From NCBI GenBank assembly GCA_027487485.1, contig JAIYDN010000101.1, forward strand, positions 62,001-126,000: a stretch of 64,000 nt of DNA, read 5' to 3'. The translations under genes and the position numbers were made by a program. Below the pieces are notes generated by a model. It saw only the letters and a list, made by a program, of their open reading frames with translations, had not been told where the DNA came from and did not search any database. The stretch is from Planctomycetaceae bacterium. Lineage in GTDB: Bacteria; Planctomycetota; Planctomycetia; Pirellulales; Pirellulaceae. This document shows, piece after piece, positions 45,738-55,419 of this stretch (position 1 is its first letter; the number at the start of each line of letters is the position of its first letter).

Positions 45738-45780
45738 GCGCATTACGCAGCTTTGCGCTCCACTGGTGTGATGCACAAGC

Positions 45781-47247
45781 TCACCCAGTTAGGATCGCGT
45801 CGATGACGTTGCCATGGACATCGGTGAGGCGTCGATTGATGCCGTTGTGATAGAAGGTCAGTTTCTCATGGTCCAGCCCTAGAAGATGGAGAATCGTGGC
45901 ATGGAAATCTGGGACCGTGACTTGATTCTCCCCCTTCGCATAGCCGATCTCGTCGGAACTGCCGTATGTCATTCCCTTTTTGACTCCTGCGCCTGCTAAA
46001 AAGCAAGTGAAGGCGAGAGGATGATGGTCACGTCCCGGTGCCCCTACCCCCTGCGTAGTTGGGCTGCGTCCAAATTCGGTCGACCAAATGAACAGAGTGT
46101 CTTCGAGCATGCCGCGTTGCTTCAGGTCTTGAATCAAGGCTGCGACGGGTTTATCCATCGTCAGAGCTTGAGCGTCATGATTCTCTTTCATGTTCTCGTG
46201 GCCATCCCAATTGATTCGAGGTGATCCGAACGACCCACCGTTCAAGATTTGCACAAACCGAACTCCGCGCTCCAAGAGCCGTCTTGCGGTCAAGCAATTT
46301 TTGGCAAAGCCTTTGTTTTCAGGCTCGTCCAGACCATACATTCGGCGAGTCGATTCCGTTTCGCTGGACAGGTCGGTAACCTCGGGAATGCTCGATTGCA
46401 TCTGCGCGGCTAATTCGTAGGAACGCAACCTCGCGGCAAAGGCAGAATCACCTTGATGCTGGTTCGCAAAATCCCGATTCATGGCTTCCAACAGCTTCAT
46501 GTCGGCTCGCCGGTCTGCGGCTGATAGATTACCTGGTGTATTCAGGTCCGGAACCGGATCGCCCGATTGAGTTCGAAAAGCAACTCCTTGGTGATTGGCG
46601 GGTAAGAATCCAGCTGTCCAGTGGATCGAACCACCCGCAGGTAAACCTCGCGGATCGGGCAGCACGACAAAGGCCGGAAGATTTTCATTCTCGGTGCCCA
46701 AGCCATAACTCAGCCAAGCACCCATGCATGGAAACCCATTCAGAGTGAACCCGCTGTTCATTTGAAATGCGGCTGGCGTATGGTTGTTGCTCTTCGCAAA
46801 CATCGACTTGATAAAGCACACATCGTCGACGCATTCCGCTAGCTTGGGCAAGAGACTACTGACCCATGCCCCCGACTTCCCATGTTGCTGAAATGGATAA
46901 ACACTTTTCATCAGACGTCCCGGCTGTCCGAAGAAACCAATGTTCTCCCCTTTGCCTTCGAGGGACTTGCCATCCATCTGCTCAAGCTCTGGCTTGTAAT
47001 CAAAGGTATCCAGATGACTGACACCACCAGCGCAAAAGACTTGCACGACTCGTTTTGCCTTGGGTGCAAAGTGGGGTGCGATGGCAGACGACGTTTGTTG
47101 GTCCGTGGCACGGGCACGATCACGATGAAGCATCCAAGCCAGCGCGATCGCCCCAAGTCCTCCCCCTTGATTCCACAGAAAATGACGACGAGGCATCGCA
47201 GCACTTGGCGAGGGAACGAACAAGGATTCGAATCGGCTATCGGACAT
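45781..47247 (-). CDS. DUF1501 family protein
   Basis: 488-residue exported protein of the alkaline-phosphatase-like DUF1501 family, which in planctomycetes accompanies DUF1549/DUF1553 cytochrome-like proteins. The N-terminus has a Tat-like signal (PRRHFLWNQGGGLGAIALAW). Family marks are AKRVVQVFCAGGVSHLDTFD, GCDHHPLAF-like GRDHHPLAFTCFLAG and FIWSTEFGRSPTTQG. The ATG at 47247 lies 11 bp inside the end of the upstream DUF1553 gene, so the pair is translationally coupled. Function is unproven; the alkaline phosphatase-like fold suggests a sulfatase or phosphatase-like role on polysaccharides. Confidence 0.93.
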   Translation of the reverse strand: MSDSRFESLFVPSPSAAMPRRHFLWNQGGGLGAIALAWMLHRDRARATDQQTSSAIAPHFAPKAKRVVQVFCAGGVSHLDTFDYKPELEQMDGKSLEGKGENIGFFGQPGRLMKSVYPFQQHGKSGAWVSSLLPKLAECVDDVCFIKSMFAKSNNHTPAAFQMNSGFTLNGFPCMGAWLSYGLGTENENLPAFVVLPDPRGLPAGGSIHWTAGFLPANHQGVAFRTQSGDPVPDLNTPGNLSAADRRADMKLLEAMNRDFANQHQGDSAFAARLRSYELAAQMQSSIPEVTDLSSETESTRRMYGLDEPENKGFAKNCLTARRLLERGVRFVQILNGGSFGSPRINWDGHENMKENHDAQALTMDKPVAALIQDLKQRGMLEDTLFIWSTEFGRSPTTQGVGAPGRDHHPLAFTCFLAGAGVKKGMTYGSSDEIGYAKGENQVTVPDFHATILHLLGLDHEKLTFYHNGINRRLTDVHGNVIDAILTG

Positions 47248-50200
47248 AAAGAAACTCCGTCGAATTGAATAAGGCCCAGCAGACACTGAATAAGCCTCGT
47301 TGCTGTACCGCCTCGTTTGCACGCTGCAATTCAAGCTCGATGGGCAATCGCCCAAGGGCCAGTCGGTAGACCGTCTTGATGGCTTGTGGTTGATCCTGGT
47401 TTGCTGTTTTCATCGCCCGATCCGCCAAGTGAGTCGCCTGGCGCTGTATGAAGGAGTGGTTCATCAGTTCCAAGGCTTGCATCGGAGTTGTGGTCACGCC
47501 GCGACGAGGTGTTTTCACGGACGGATCGGGGCAATCAAATGAATCGAGCAAGGGGTCCTTGCCGCTGTTCACATTCATCCGGTACACCGTCCTTCGATTG
47601 AATTCCGGTTCCGGTCGATCTATAGGAGTGTAGAAGGTTGCATTGAATTCGGTGGTGGTGAAAGGACGAAAACTTGGCCCGCCGCCGTTGGGATTGAGCT
47701 GTCCACTCGCAAATAACATGGCGTCTCGGATTGCTTCTGCTTCCAATCGCTTGGGTGCGAATCGCCAAAGCAATTTGTTGTCTCCGTCGATCGAAGCAGC
47801 GGTTTCGTTCCAGTCCGATGCCTGGCGGTAGGTATTTGAATTCACGATAAGCCGATGGAGTGCTTTAACGCTCCATCCACTTTGAATGAACTTCACGGCA
47901 AGCCAGTCGAGTAGCTCCAGGTGGCTTGGCGGGTCACCGCTTGCACCTAGATCGTTGGGAGTTGATACAAGCCCCTGTCCAAAATGCAGATGCCATACTC
48001 GATTGACCATCACACGAGCAGGCAACGGATTACGATCATCGCAAAGCCAATTCGCAAACTGAATTCGCCGCTCTTTTTCAGGCGAGTCTGCCGCCAAACC
48101 AAAGTCAGACTTCAAGCCTTCGATCGCAGACAGAGCCCCTGGCTGAACCTCTTCCGCGGGCATCGTAACGTCGCCTCGTTTCAAACGCCTAGTCTTTTCG
48201 GGTTGAACACGAACCCCGGTGTAAGACTTGGGGGGACTTTGGAGATCGGCAATCTTTCGCTCGGCATGCTTCACGCTCGACAGTGCTTCTTCGTACATAC
48301 GCTGCTGCTGAGGTTCGAAGCTCGATAGGATCTGTTCCATCGATGGCGAGTAACCATTGGCATGAAACGAGGCTAAGATTTCGTCACTGTTCAAGGCCCG
48401 ATCGTAGATAGCGGCTTGTTTAATTTGGCCTGTAAGCCACGGACGCCCACCACCGGTGTGACGCATTCCGATCAAGATCCTCGCTTTGCCAGCTTGAAAG
48501 GTTTGAAGTGGCTTTGCGGGTGTGTACGCTTTTCCGTAAGGTCTGCCATTGCGATAAAAGGTGATGCTGTTGTCTTTGGCATATACGATCGCAACATGAA
48601 CGAACTTTCCAGGCGGACTATCCTCTTGAGGACCCTGGATAGGCTCCGTGCGAGCGAAACTTTCGCTTCCTGCCATCCAATGACGCGGTTGGTTTTCGCC
48701 AAAGACAATCGCATCAAAGACTCGCCCGTCTTCGGTTTCGATGGCGATCGCAGCGCCCCCTCGTTGGTCCAATGTAGCCAGCGAGACCCATGCCTCCAGC
48801 GTCTTTTCGCGGATCGATTCAGCAATGGGTGGAGATCGAAAGAATGCACCTTCAGAGGGAAGATTGAGCACACTTTCGCCGCTTTTCAATTTGGTGATTG
48901 CAGCCCCACCCAGCTGTTCACCTGGTGGAGTCTGTGTGGCCGTTAAGTCAAACTTCCATTTGGAAATTGGTGACAGGCTTTCTTGCTTGGCTAAATCTGG
49001 ATTGAGCGAAATGTACTGCTGAGCCCCTAGTTTCTCGAGTTCCCAAAGTACCGACCTGGCACGTTGGATATCGGCCTCGGCTTCGTGACGCACCTTGGTT
49101 CGTGCCACTATCTCTTCTTGGCTCAGGATGTCCCGTTCGCCATGTTTTACGCCCTCAAAAACGGATTTGATGCGGTAGTAATCTTCATGGCTGATGGGGT
49201 CAAACTTATGAGCGTGGCATCGAGCGCAATTGATGGTCAGCCCAAGAAAGGATTGCCCCACGACCCCGATCAAATCTTCCAGTTCGTCTTCGCGCGTGAT
49301 GGCGCGTTGAGTTGCATTGGACTGGCTGTTGCCCGCTTGATCCCATGGTCCACACACCAGAAGACTCGTTGCAACGAGTCCATCCTTGGTTATCGGCTCG
49401 ATCGAATCCCCTGCAATCTGTTCCCGCATGAATTGCGTGTATGGCTTGTCCTTGTTGAAGCTATCGATCACGTAGTCGCGGTAGTGCCAAGCGTTTTCAC
49501 GAATGCGATCGTATTCAAAGCCTTGACTTTCCGTATAACGAGCCACGTCCAGCCAGTGCCGGCCCCACCGCTCGCCATAATGAGGCGAAGCAAGTAGTCG
49601 ATCTACCTGCTTTTCGTAGGCGCTGGAGGATTCATCCTGGATAAAGGCATCTAGCTCTTCGGGGGTCGGTGGAAGCCCGATCAAGTCGAAACTCAATCGT
49701 CTCAACAGTGTTGTGCGGTCTGCTGATCGAGATGGAGACAGATTGTTGTCGGCTAGCTTCTTGGCGATGAATTCATCTATGGTTGCCTCGCTGGTTTCGT
49801 TTCCATTTGGCAACTTCAACGGTTGCAACGACCAGTGCGAACTGCTTCGATTTGCGTTTCCGGATAATGCATCAGGCCAATTCGCACCTTCATCGATCCA
49901 AGCCTTTAATGTTTGCAGGTCCTTGTCGGAAAGATTCTGTTTGCCGCTATCCTTAGGCGGCATCTGCATGGGATCGTTGCGGTTGCTGACAAAACGATAA
50001 AGCGGACTATTGGGAGCATCATGAGGAACGATCGCTGCATCGCCAAAGTCGCCACCTCGCATGGCGATGTCCCTGGAGTCCAAACGGTAGCCGCTCTCTT
50101 GTTTGTTTGGACCATGGCAGTCGTAACAGTGCTTTTCAAAAATCGGCTTGATCTCATGCTCAAAGCTGATTTGAGCAAACGCTGACGAAACGCACGCAAC

Positions 50201-50248
50201 CCATGCAATCATGAGCTCGAAAGCGAAAGGGAACCATCGGGAATTCAT
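47237..50248 (-). CDS. PSCyt1/DUF1549/LamG-like/DUF1553 secreted cytochrome-like protein
   Basis: 1003-residue exported protein and the partner of the DUF1501 gene. A signal peptide (LMIAWVACVSSAFA) precedes CYDCHGPNKQ (CxxCH at 41-45), DUF1549 (HYGERWGRHWLDVARYTESQ; then CARCHAHKFDPIS), a concanavalin A/LamG-like sugar-binding insert around 430-640 (TLEAWVSLATLDQRGGAAIA; GNGRPYGKAYTP-like strands), and DUF1553 (NPLPARVMVNRVWHLHFGQG; PRRGVTTTPMQALELMNHSF). The LamG insert suggests direct contact with carbohydrate. The gene order DUF1553-DUF1501 is the classic planctomycete arrangement; the orphan copy at 37.4 kb lacks it. Confidence 0.93.
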   Translation of the reverse strand: MNSRWFPFAFELMIAWVACVSSAFAQISFEHEIKPIFEKHCYDCHGPNKQESGYRLDSRDIAMRGGDFGDAAIVPHDAPNSPLYRFVSNRNDPMQMPPKDSGKQNLSDKDLQTLKAWIDEGANWPDALSGNANRSSSHWSLQPLKLPNGNETSEATIDEFIAKKLADNNLSPSRSADRTTLLRRLSFDLIGLPPTPEELDAFIQDESSSAYEKQVDRLLASPHYGERWGRHWLDVARYTESQGFEYDRIRENAWHYRDYVIDSFNKDKPYTQFMREQIAGDSIEPITKDGLVATSLLVCGPWDQAGNSQSNATQRAITREDELEDLIGVVGQSFLGLTINCARCHAHKFDPISHEDYYRIKSVFEGVKHGERDILSQEEIVARTKVRHEAEADIQRARSVLWELEKLGAQQYISLNPDLAKQESLSPISKWKFDLTATQTPPGEQLGGAAITKLKSGESVLNLPSEGAFFRSPPIAESIREKTLEAWVSLATLDQRGGAAIAIETEDGRVFDAIVFGENQPRHWMAGSESFARTEPIQGPQEDSPPGKFVHVAIVYAKDNSITFYRNGRPYGKAYTPAKPLQTFQAGKARILIGMRHTGGGRPWLTGQIKQAAIYDRALNSDEILASFHANGYSPSMEQILSSFEPQQQRMYEEALSSVKHAERKIADLQSPPKSYTGVRVQPEKTRRLKRGDVTMPAEEVQPGALSAIEGLKSDFGLAADSPEKERRIQFANWLCDDRNPLPARVMVNRVWHLHFGQGLVSTPNDLGASGDPPSHLELLDWLAVKFIQSGWSVKALHRLIVNSNTYRQASDWNETAASIDGDNKLLWRFAPKRLEAEAIRDAMLFASGQLNPNGGGPSFRPFTTTEFNATFYTPIDRPEPEFNRRTVYRMNVNSGKDPLLDSFDCPDPSVKTPRRGVTTTPMQALELMNHSFIQRQATHLADRAMKTANQDQPQAIKTVYRLALGRLPIELELQRANEAVQQRGLFSVCWALFNSTEFLYVR

Positions 50249-50436
50249 GCGTCAATGTGCCTTGCTGCCACCGTTTTAAACCAACAAGGCCGAGGAAACG
50301 GCCCTTGTGCTGATTTTATACCAAACTCAAAGACGCGTGAGGGGCAATATCCGAGTGATACTTGGTTGAATAATCGCTAGAATGCAGTCCGCTGTGCTTA
50401 GCCCTCTTCCAACTCGATCCAAACTTAGGGTAATCG

Positions 50437-52749
50437 ATGGTTCTCAATCAAAACAAAATCGTAATGCATTTCCAGAAGATAGCTCTCTGGGGGGGCTTGC
50501 TTCTAGGATTCGTGGCCATTTCGGACGCTCAGGAGCATTGGGGGCAATTTCGAGGCGACGGGGCCAAGGGCATCGGGGACAACAAGAATCTTCCTGATCG
50601 TTGGTCTTCGACGGAGAATGTTGCATGGAAGTGCGATCTACCAGGCCGAGGTTGGTCGTCGCCAGTAGTTTGGGGCAACAAAGTGTTCGTCACCACCGTG
50701 ATCAATACCGGAGAATCCGAAGAGCCCAAGAAAGGACTCTACTTTGGAGGCGATCGACCGAAGCCAGCTCAATCGATCCACCAGTGGAAAGTCTATTGCC
50801 TTGATCTTGGGACGGGCTCAGTGTTGTGGGACCAGCAAGTGCATGCAGGCATCCCAACCTCTCCGATCCATTTGAAAAGCAGCTACGCATCGGAGACCCC
50901 CATCACCGATGGCGAGCGTGTTTATTGCTACTTCGGGAATCTAGGTTTGTATTGTTTTGATTTGGAAGGAAATGAAGTTTGGCGCAAGCCTTTCGATCCC
51001 AAGGCAACTCGTTATGGCTGGGGTACGGCCGCTTCCCCCGTTCTGCACGAAGGGCGTTTGTACGTTGTGAACGATAACGAGGAAGAATCGTATCTCGTCG
51101 CCTTTGAAGCCAAGACAGGCGAAGAATTGTGGCGGGTTGTACGCGATGAAAAGAGCAATTGGGCAACCCCTTACGTTTGGAAGAACGATCAACGAACGGA
51201 GATTGTGACACCAGGCACTGGTGGAATTCGTTCGTATGATTTGGCGGGTCAACTTTTGTGGACGATTCGAGGGATGTCCAGCATCACGATCGCAACTCCC
51301 TACGAACACAATGGCTTGCTTTATGTAAGCTCGGGGTACGTCATGGATCAGACCAAGCCCATTTATGCAATTCGACCCGGCGCATCGGGCGATATCAGTT
51401 TGAAAGATTCGGAAACCTCGAACCAGTTCATCGCCTGGAGCCAGCCCAAGGCTGCACCGTACAACCCGACGACCATGATTTACGAAGATCGGTTGCATGT
51501 TTTGTATGACCGCGGACTCGTAAGTTGCTTCAATCCGGTGGATGGTAAGGAGATCTACGGTCCTGTTCGGTTACCCAAAGGAGGCGCATTCACCTCGTCT
51601 CCTTGGGCTTACGACGGCAAGGTCTTTTATCTGAATGAAGATGGAGTGACTCACGTGATCAAATCGAGCGATCAACTAGAAGTCTTGCATACGAACAAGC
51701 TGGAGGAGGATGACATGTGTATGGCGACTCCTGCCATCGTCGGGGATAAACTTTTGATCCGAACGGCTGCCCGAATGTACTGCATTCAAAAGGGAAAGAA
51801 AATTGAAAAGCCGATTTCGTTTGACACACCCTCGACGTTCAATACTCCCCCTGCTCCGGCAGCAGCCTCGCAGAAACCCACGGACAGTGAAAAGCCGATC
51901 CAAGGGGCCATGGCTGAAGATGATTTGGGCACCCATGGCTACGCACCCTCCGATGGTGTGAATATTCATTATGTAACGAAGGGGACTGGCCCGTTGGTCG
52001 TCATGATTCACGGGTTCCCAGATTATTGGTACACCTGGCGAAAGCAGATCCCGGCTCTTGCAGAGAACTTTCAAGTCGTCGCCATCGATCAGCGAGGGTA
52101 CAACCTGAGTGATCAGCCTGCGGGAGTCGAGAACTATGCGATGAAGAAGCTCATCGGGGATGTTCGAAACGTCATCAATCACTTCCAAAAAGAGAAGGCG
52201 ATAGTGGTTGGGCACGATTGGGGTGGGATGGTTGCTTGGCAATTTGCCATGAACTACCCAGCGATGACGGATCGTTTGGTGATTTTGAATCTACCGCATC
52301 CCAATGGACTGCGGCGGGAATTGGCCACCAATCCAGAGCAACAAAAGAACAGCGAGTACGCTAGGTTCTTTCAGTCGCCAGATGCGGCTTCGCAGATAAA
52401 AGTCGCGTCGTTAGTGGAATGGGTGAAAGATGCGGAAGCCAAGAAGAAATATGTCGTGGCTTTAGAGCGTTCTTCGATGGAAGGGATGCTGAATTATTAC
52501 AAAGCTAATTACCCTCGGGTGCCTTACACGTTACCCGAGAGCGAAGGACCGAAGGTCCAGTGTTCCGTTCTCATGATTCATGGCCTGAAGGATAAGGCCT
52601 TGCTGGCAAGTGCTTTGAACGACAATTGGAAGTGGATTGAGAAAGATTTGACTTTGGTCACGGTCCCAGAAGCGGATCATTTCGTGCAACAAGATGCGCC
52701 TGAGACGGTCACTCGCACGATTGCAAATTGGTTGAAGGCCAATCCGTGA
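50437..52749 (+). CDS. Fusion of PQQ-like beta-propeller and alpha/beta hydrolase
   Basis: 770-residue exported protein made of two domains usually found apart. After a signal peptide ([19 protein letters not shown]) residues about 32-465 are a WD-like PQQ propeller ([43 protein letters not shown]). A Pro/Ala linker (about 470-495) leads to a hydrolase of the epoxide hydrolase/dehalogenase type: [25 protein letters not shown] with nucleophile D594, IHGLKDKAL, and H748 in EADHFVQ. An Asp nucleophile points to epoxide or haloalkane hydrolysis, not esters. The frame is continuous across the junction. An in-frame ATG at 50464 is an alternative start. Confidence 0.88.
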   Translation: MVLNQNKIVMHFQKIALWGGLLLGFVAISDAQEHWGQFRGDGAKGIGDNKNLPDRWSSTENVAWKCDLPGRGWSSPVVWGNKVFVTTVINTGESEEPKKGLYFGGDRPKPAQSIHQWKVYCLDLGTGSVLWDQQVHAGIPTSPIHLKSSYASETPITDGERVYCYFGNLGLYCFDLEGNEVWRKPFDPKATRYGWGTAASPVLHEGRLYVVNDNEEESYLVAFEAKTGEELWRVVRDEKSNWATPYVWKNDQRTEIVTPGTGGIRSYDLAGQLLWTIRGMSSITIATPYEHNGLLYVSSGYVMDQTKPIYAIRPGASGDISLKDSETSNQFIAWSQPKAAPYNPTTMIYEDRLHVLYDRGLVSCFNPVDGKEIYGPVRLPKGGAFTSSPWAYDGKVFYLNEDGVTHVIKSSDQLEVLHTNKLEEDDMCMATPAIVGDKLLIRTAARMYCIQKGKKIEKPISFDTPSTFNTPPAPAAASQKPTDSEKPIQGAMAEDDLGTHGYAPSDGVNIHYVTKGTGPLVVMIHGFPDYWYTWRKQIPALAENFQVVAIDQRGYNLSDQPAGVENYAMKKLIGDVRNVINHFQKEKAIVVGHDWGGMVAWQFAMNYPAMTDRLVILNLPHPNGLRRELATNPEQQKNSEYARFFQSPDAASQIKVASLVEWVKDAEAKKKYVVALERSSMEGMLNYYKANYPRVPYTLPESEGPKVQCSVLMIHGLKDKALLASALNDNWKWIEKDLTLVTVPEADHFVQQDAPETVTRTIANWLKANP

Positions 52750-52776
52750 ACAGGATGGTAGGAAGTATTTGGAGCA

Positions 52777-52824
52777 TCACGTGGCGCGATCAATGTAGTC
52801 GCGGGGTGGACGCATTCCCGATAT
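52777..52824 (-). pseudogene. Remnant of a second cfa 3' end
   Basis: On the minus strand this short segment reads SGMRPPRDYIDRAT and stop, against SGMPPTRDYIYRAA and stop at the end of the intact cfa gene 1122 bp away. The similarity continues through the hydrolase stop codon on the other side: 52738-52827 and 53860-53949 are about 80% identical. It is thus the last piece of a lost cfa copy, or a duplicated gene junction. Confidence 0.75.
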
Positions 52825-52885
52825 ACGCGACAGCAAAAGTGGAGTGCCCCGCGAAGGAAGTTCGTAATCGAGAACAATGCTTGCG

Positions 52886-52957
52886 GTCGAAAAATGTGGG
52901 GCGAAAGATAATCAGCCAAAGTAGGGTTCTAAAATTTTTCGCCCCTCATTTTTCGAC
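52886..52957. repeat. Inverted repeat with 21-bp arms
   Basis: GTCGAAAAATGTGGGGCGAA begins the left arm (52886-52906); the right arm (52937-52957) is its complement with one mismatch in 21. The 30-base loop holds AGCCAAAGTAGGGTTC. It lies in a 550-bp gene-free stretch between the hydrolase fusion and the toxin-antitoxin pair. The rest of this stretch (52958-53296) shows no gene that I can support. It may be a mobile or REP-like palindrome. Confidence 0.8.
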
Positions 52958-53296
52958 AAACTCTTTTTGTACTTTCGTTGGTACTTGGAGACATCAAAGG
53001 GCCAAAGAACTTGTTCGAGTGGGTGGTTGCAAGTTGAGATTTGATTTCTTGAGCAAGGCGATAGGGTGCCATTCGTTCATGACATCTTTTTGCCTTCCTG
53101 GATGTCTACGGCCCGTGAGAAGTTATGGCCCCAAAAATCAGGGTTCTGCGGCCACTGCTTGTTCCGTTACATTTTTGCCAGCACTGTTCAGGCAGCCAGC
53201 AACAAAAAGGCAAAAACTCTCGGATTGGAAAGGCAATTGTTGAGCACACTTCCATTAGTGTAAAGCAAAGACTAGACTGGAGCGAAGAGGTAAACC

Positions 53297-53503
53297 ATGT
53301 CAGAAGCAGCGACCCAACTACTCAGTACGTTCTCATCACTTTCGGCTAGTGAACAACATGAAGTGTTGATTGCACTTCTGCGAAGCAGTGGTCAGCTTTC
53401 ACCGTCAACGTTGAACGACGATCAGCTCGTAGCGATTGCAGAGGAGGTTTTTTTATCGCTAGAAGTAGAGGAGCTCCATGGCGACGAAAATCGCAAGAGG
53501 TGA
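53297..53503 (+). CDS. Antitoxin-like protein upstream of MazF-type toxin
   Basis: 68-residue small protein, mostly helical (LLSTFSSLSASEQHEVLIAL; DDQLVAIAEEVFLSLEVEEL) with an acidic, then basic C-terminus. It has no AbrB-type or ribbon-helix-helix DNA-binding start, so it is not a classic MazE; similar short addiction-module antitoxins of the Ser-Ala-Ser-Glu-Gln type precede MazF/PemK toxins in cyanobacteria and planctomycetes. Its stop overlaps the toxin start by 26 bp, the usual coupling of such pairs. GAAGAGG lies upstream as a weak ribosome site. Confidence 0.75.
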   Translation: MSEAATQLLSTFSSLSASEQHEVLIALLRSSGQLSPSTLNDDQLVAIAEEVFLSLEVEELHGDENRKR

Positions 53504-53822
53504 AGTGTGGATTGTCGATCTTGGTATGGTGGCCAAAATTCGCCCGTGCTTGGTGTTGAGCATTCCAAGCGACGATGAGAATGACCGAGTGTTGACGGCA
53601 CTCATTCCCCATACGACAAGTACTCGTCAGTCACGATTCGAAATCACCGTTCGAACGCCTTTCTTAAAGGAAGGGGCGTTCGATACACAAAATATCATCA
53701 CAATTCCGAGCGTAAAATTGGTCCGCAAATTGGGAACACTAAACGCGGATCAGTTTTCGATGGTGGAACGGTCGGTTAAATACTGGCTAGGATTCGACCA
53801 AAAGGCTGAAGCAGGCACTTAA
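53478..53822 (+). CDS. MazF/PemK-type toxin (endoribonuclease)
   Basis: 114-residue toxin that should cleave mRNA at specific short sites when free of antitoxin. Family marks: ARGEVWIVDLGMVAKIRPCL with the conserved RGEVWxVxL and RPxxV elements, LIPHTTSTRQSRFEI, and the late LVRKLGTLNADQF (usually RIxxxIGxLSxxQ). The length is normal. It overlaps the antitoxin gene by 26 bp. Its stop lies eight bases before a decayed copy of the upstream hydrolase gene, so the pair sits exactly between two duplicated gene ends. Confidence 0.93.
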   Translation: MATKIARGEVWIVDLGMVAKIRPCLVLSIPSDDENDRVLTALIPHTTSTRQSRFEITVRTPFLKEGAFDTQNIITIPSVKLVRKLGTLNADQFSMVERSVKYWLGFDQKAEAGT

Positions 53823-53829
53823 AGCAAGA

Positions 53830-53871
53830 GAACAACGAATACGCTAGGTTCTTTCAATAGCTAATCCGTGA
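53830..53871 (+). pseudogene. Remnant of a second hydrolase gene
   Basis: 53830-53858 matches 52347-52375 in the hydrolase fusion gene at 26 of 29 bases and would read ENNEYARFFQ then stop. It is joined directly to a copy of the hydrolase 3' end (GCTAATCCGTGA at 53860-53871), so 361 bp are missing between the two pieces. Downstream it runs into the intact cfa 3' end. Confidence 0.75.
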
Positions 53872-53898
53872 ATAAGTTGGATGGAAGTATTCGGAGCA

Positions 53899-55329
53899 TC
53901 ACGCCGCGCGATAAATATAGTCGCGGGTTGGAGGCATTCCTGATACACCCTTGCCTGCCTTTTTGCTCGCCACCACTTGGTAGATCTTGATGGAGCCGGC
54001 GGTGAAGCCACCTGATGCGCCCGCTAAGTATGCGACCCAAAGTCGGTACCGTTCCGCCCCAACCAATTCGATCGCTCGTTCCTTGTTGGCAGAGAGGTTC
54101 TTGCACCAGAAACGTGTTGTGATCGCATAGTGCTCTCGCCAGGATTCGACGTCGTGAACTTCGAAGCCGGTTCGTTCGAGAACTTCGGTAGTGGTTCCGA
54201 CTGGGATCAGTTCCGAGCCTGGGAAGATGTACTTCAAAAGGAACTTGCGTTCAGGACGGATTCGAGCCGCAATGCGTTTCGATGGTTTCGCACTGCGTGC
54301 AATCGCATGATTCAGAACCAGCCCTCGGTCTCGGAGCAAGGAGTTGATTTTATTGAAGTACCTTGGATAGTTTGCCGTGCCGATGTGCTCCGACATTCCA
54401 ATGCTGGAGATCTTGTCGTAGCTCCCTTGGTGATCAGCATAATCGCATATTTCTACGGTCACTCGATCCGATAGGCCAAGTCGTTCGATTTTGGCTTTCG
54501 CATATTCATATTGCTCTTGCGACAGAGTGATTCCATGTGCTTTGACACCGTAGTGCTGCGCTGCGTGGCAAATGAGCCCGCCCCATCCACAGCCGATGTC
54601 CAACATGCGTTCGCCTGGCTCAAGACGAAGTTTGCGGCAGATGATGTCTAGTTTGTCGTGTTGGGCTTGGTCGAGGGAATTGGACCAGTCCTTGAAGTAG
54701 GCGCAGGTGTAGACCATTTCGGAGCCCAAAAACAACTTGTAGAATTCGTTGCCCACATCGTAGTGAAACTGAATGTAGTCGGTGTTTTTGCGCTTCGATT
54801 CGTCTCGGCCCACCATGTCGTCGCGGAACCCATCTTTCAGATCGGCCACTTCCGTTTTCGCAAAAAGGAAGGGTAGCGTCTTTTTAGCTAGCATGATTTT
54901 GCTGATTTTTTTCAAACGCGCCCTGTTGGATTGTTTGGTTTTCAGGGCTTCTGAGAAGTCGATTAGATCGCCACCTTCGAAGTCGATATGGCCTGTGGCG
55001 TAAAGTCGAACCAGCATCTCCAAGGTGGGGCGTCGCATCATGCTGCCAATGACGCCTGGCCCAGACAAACTGATGATAAACCTGCCATCAGCGTTGGCCC
55101 CCAGCGGAATGACTTCGCCGTTCCATAACCGCACCGATACGTTCAGATCGAGCGGTTCCGCGACCGACTTCAATAAGTCACGGATCGAGTTTAATTGGGT
55201 TTCCGCAGAAAAGAAGCTGGCCATTCCATCGACTCCATTCGAAACAAATACTTGGGGTGCGAGGCAATCCGCCTCCGCATTGTCGCCACTCAGTTGACAA
55301 ACCGACTGGTAGTCTAGAGACTTTGCCAA
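53899..55329 (-). CDS. cfa: Cyclopropane-fatty-acyl-phospholipid synthase
   Basis: SAM-dependent methyltransferase that adds a methylene bridge to unsaturated membrane lipids. The 476-residue protein has an N-terminal lipid-binding part (FEGGDLIDFSEAL), then IQFHYDVGNEFYKLFLGSEM, the SAM-binding MLDIGCGWGGLICHAAQHYG, GITLSQEQYEYAKAKI and ISSIGMSEHIGTANYPRYF. The C-terminal REHYAITTRFWCKNL is typical. A start at 55224 (MASFFSAETQ) would give 441 residues and is equally possible. Its 3' end was duplicated: a decayed copy lies 1.1 kb away beyond the toxin-antitoxin pair. The gene is convergent with that pair. Confidence 0.93.
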   Translation of the reverse strand: MAKSLDYQSVCQLSGDNAEADCLAPQVFVSNGVDGMASFFSAETQLNSIRDLLKSVAEPLDLNVSVRLWNGEVIPLGANADGRFIISLSGPGVIGSMMRRPTLEMLVRLYATGHIDFEGGDLIDFSEALKTKQSNRARLKKISKIMLAKKTLPFLFAKTEVADLKDGFRDDMVGRDESKRKNTDYIQFHYDVGNEFYKLFLGSEMVYTCAYFKDWSNSLDQAQHDKLDIICRKLRLEPGERMLDIGCGWGGLICHAAQHYGVKAHGITLSQEQYEYAKAKIERLGLSDRVTVEICDYADHQGSYDKISSIGMSEHIGTANYPRYFNKINSLLRDRGLVLNHAIARSAKPSKRIAARIRPERKFLLKYIFPGSELIPVGTTTEVLERTGFEVHDVESWREHYAITTRFWCKNLSANKERAIELVGAERYRLWVAYLAGASGGFTAGSIKIYQVVASKKAGKGVSGMPPTRDYIYRAA

Positions 55330-55419
55330 AATAATCGAAGACCGAAAAACGCAGGGAATCTGGGCATTTCAACTTTGCGGGGTGCGTACCAACGATATCT
55401 CTTGGGTTGATATGCAGTG

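Noticed and set aside
52728..53243. 171-codon plus-strand frame across the hydrolase end and the spacer
   Set aside because: It runs through the hydrolase 3' end, the cfa remnant and the palindrome in an unrelated frame; composition is not protein-like.
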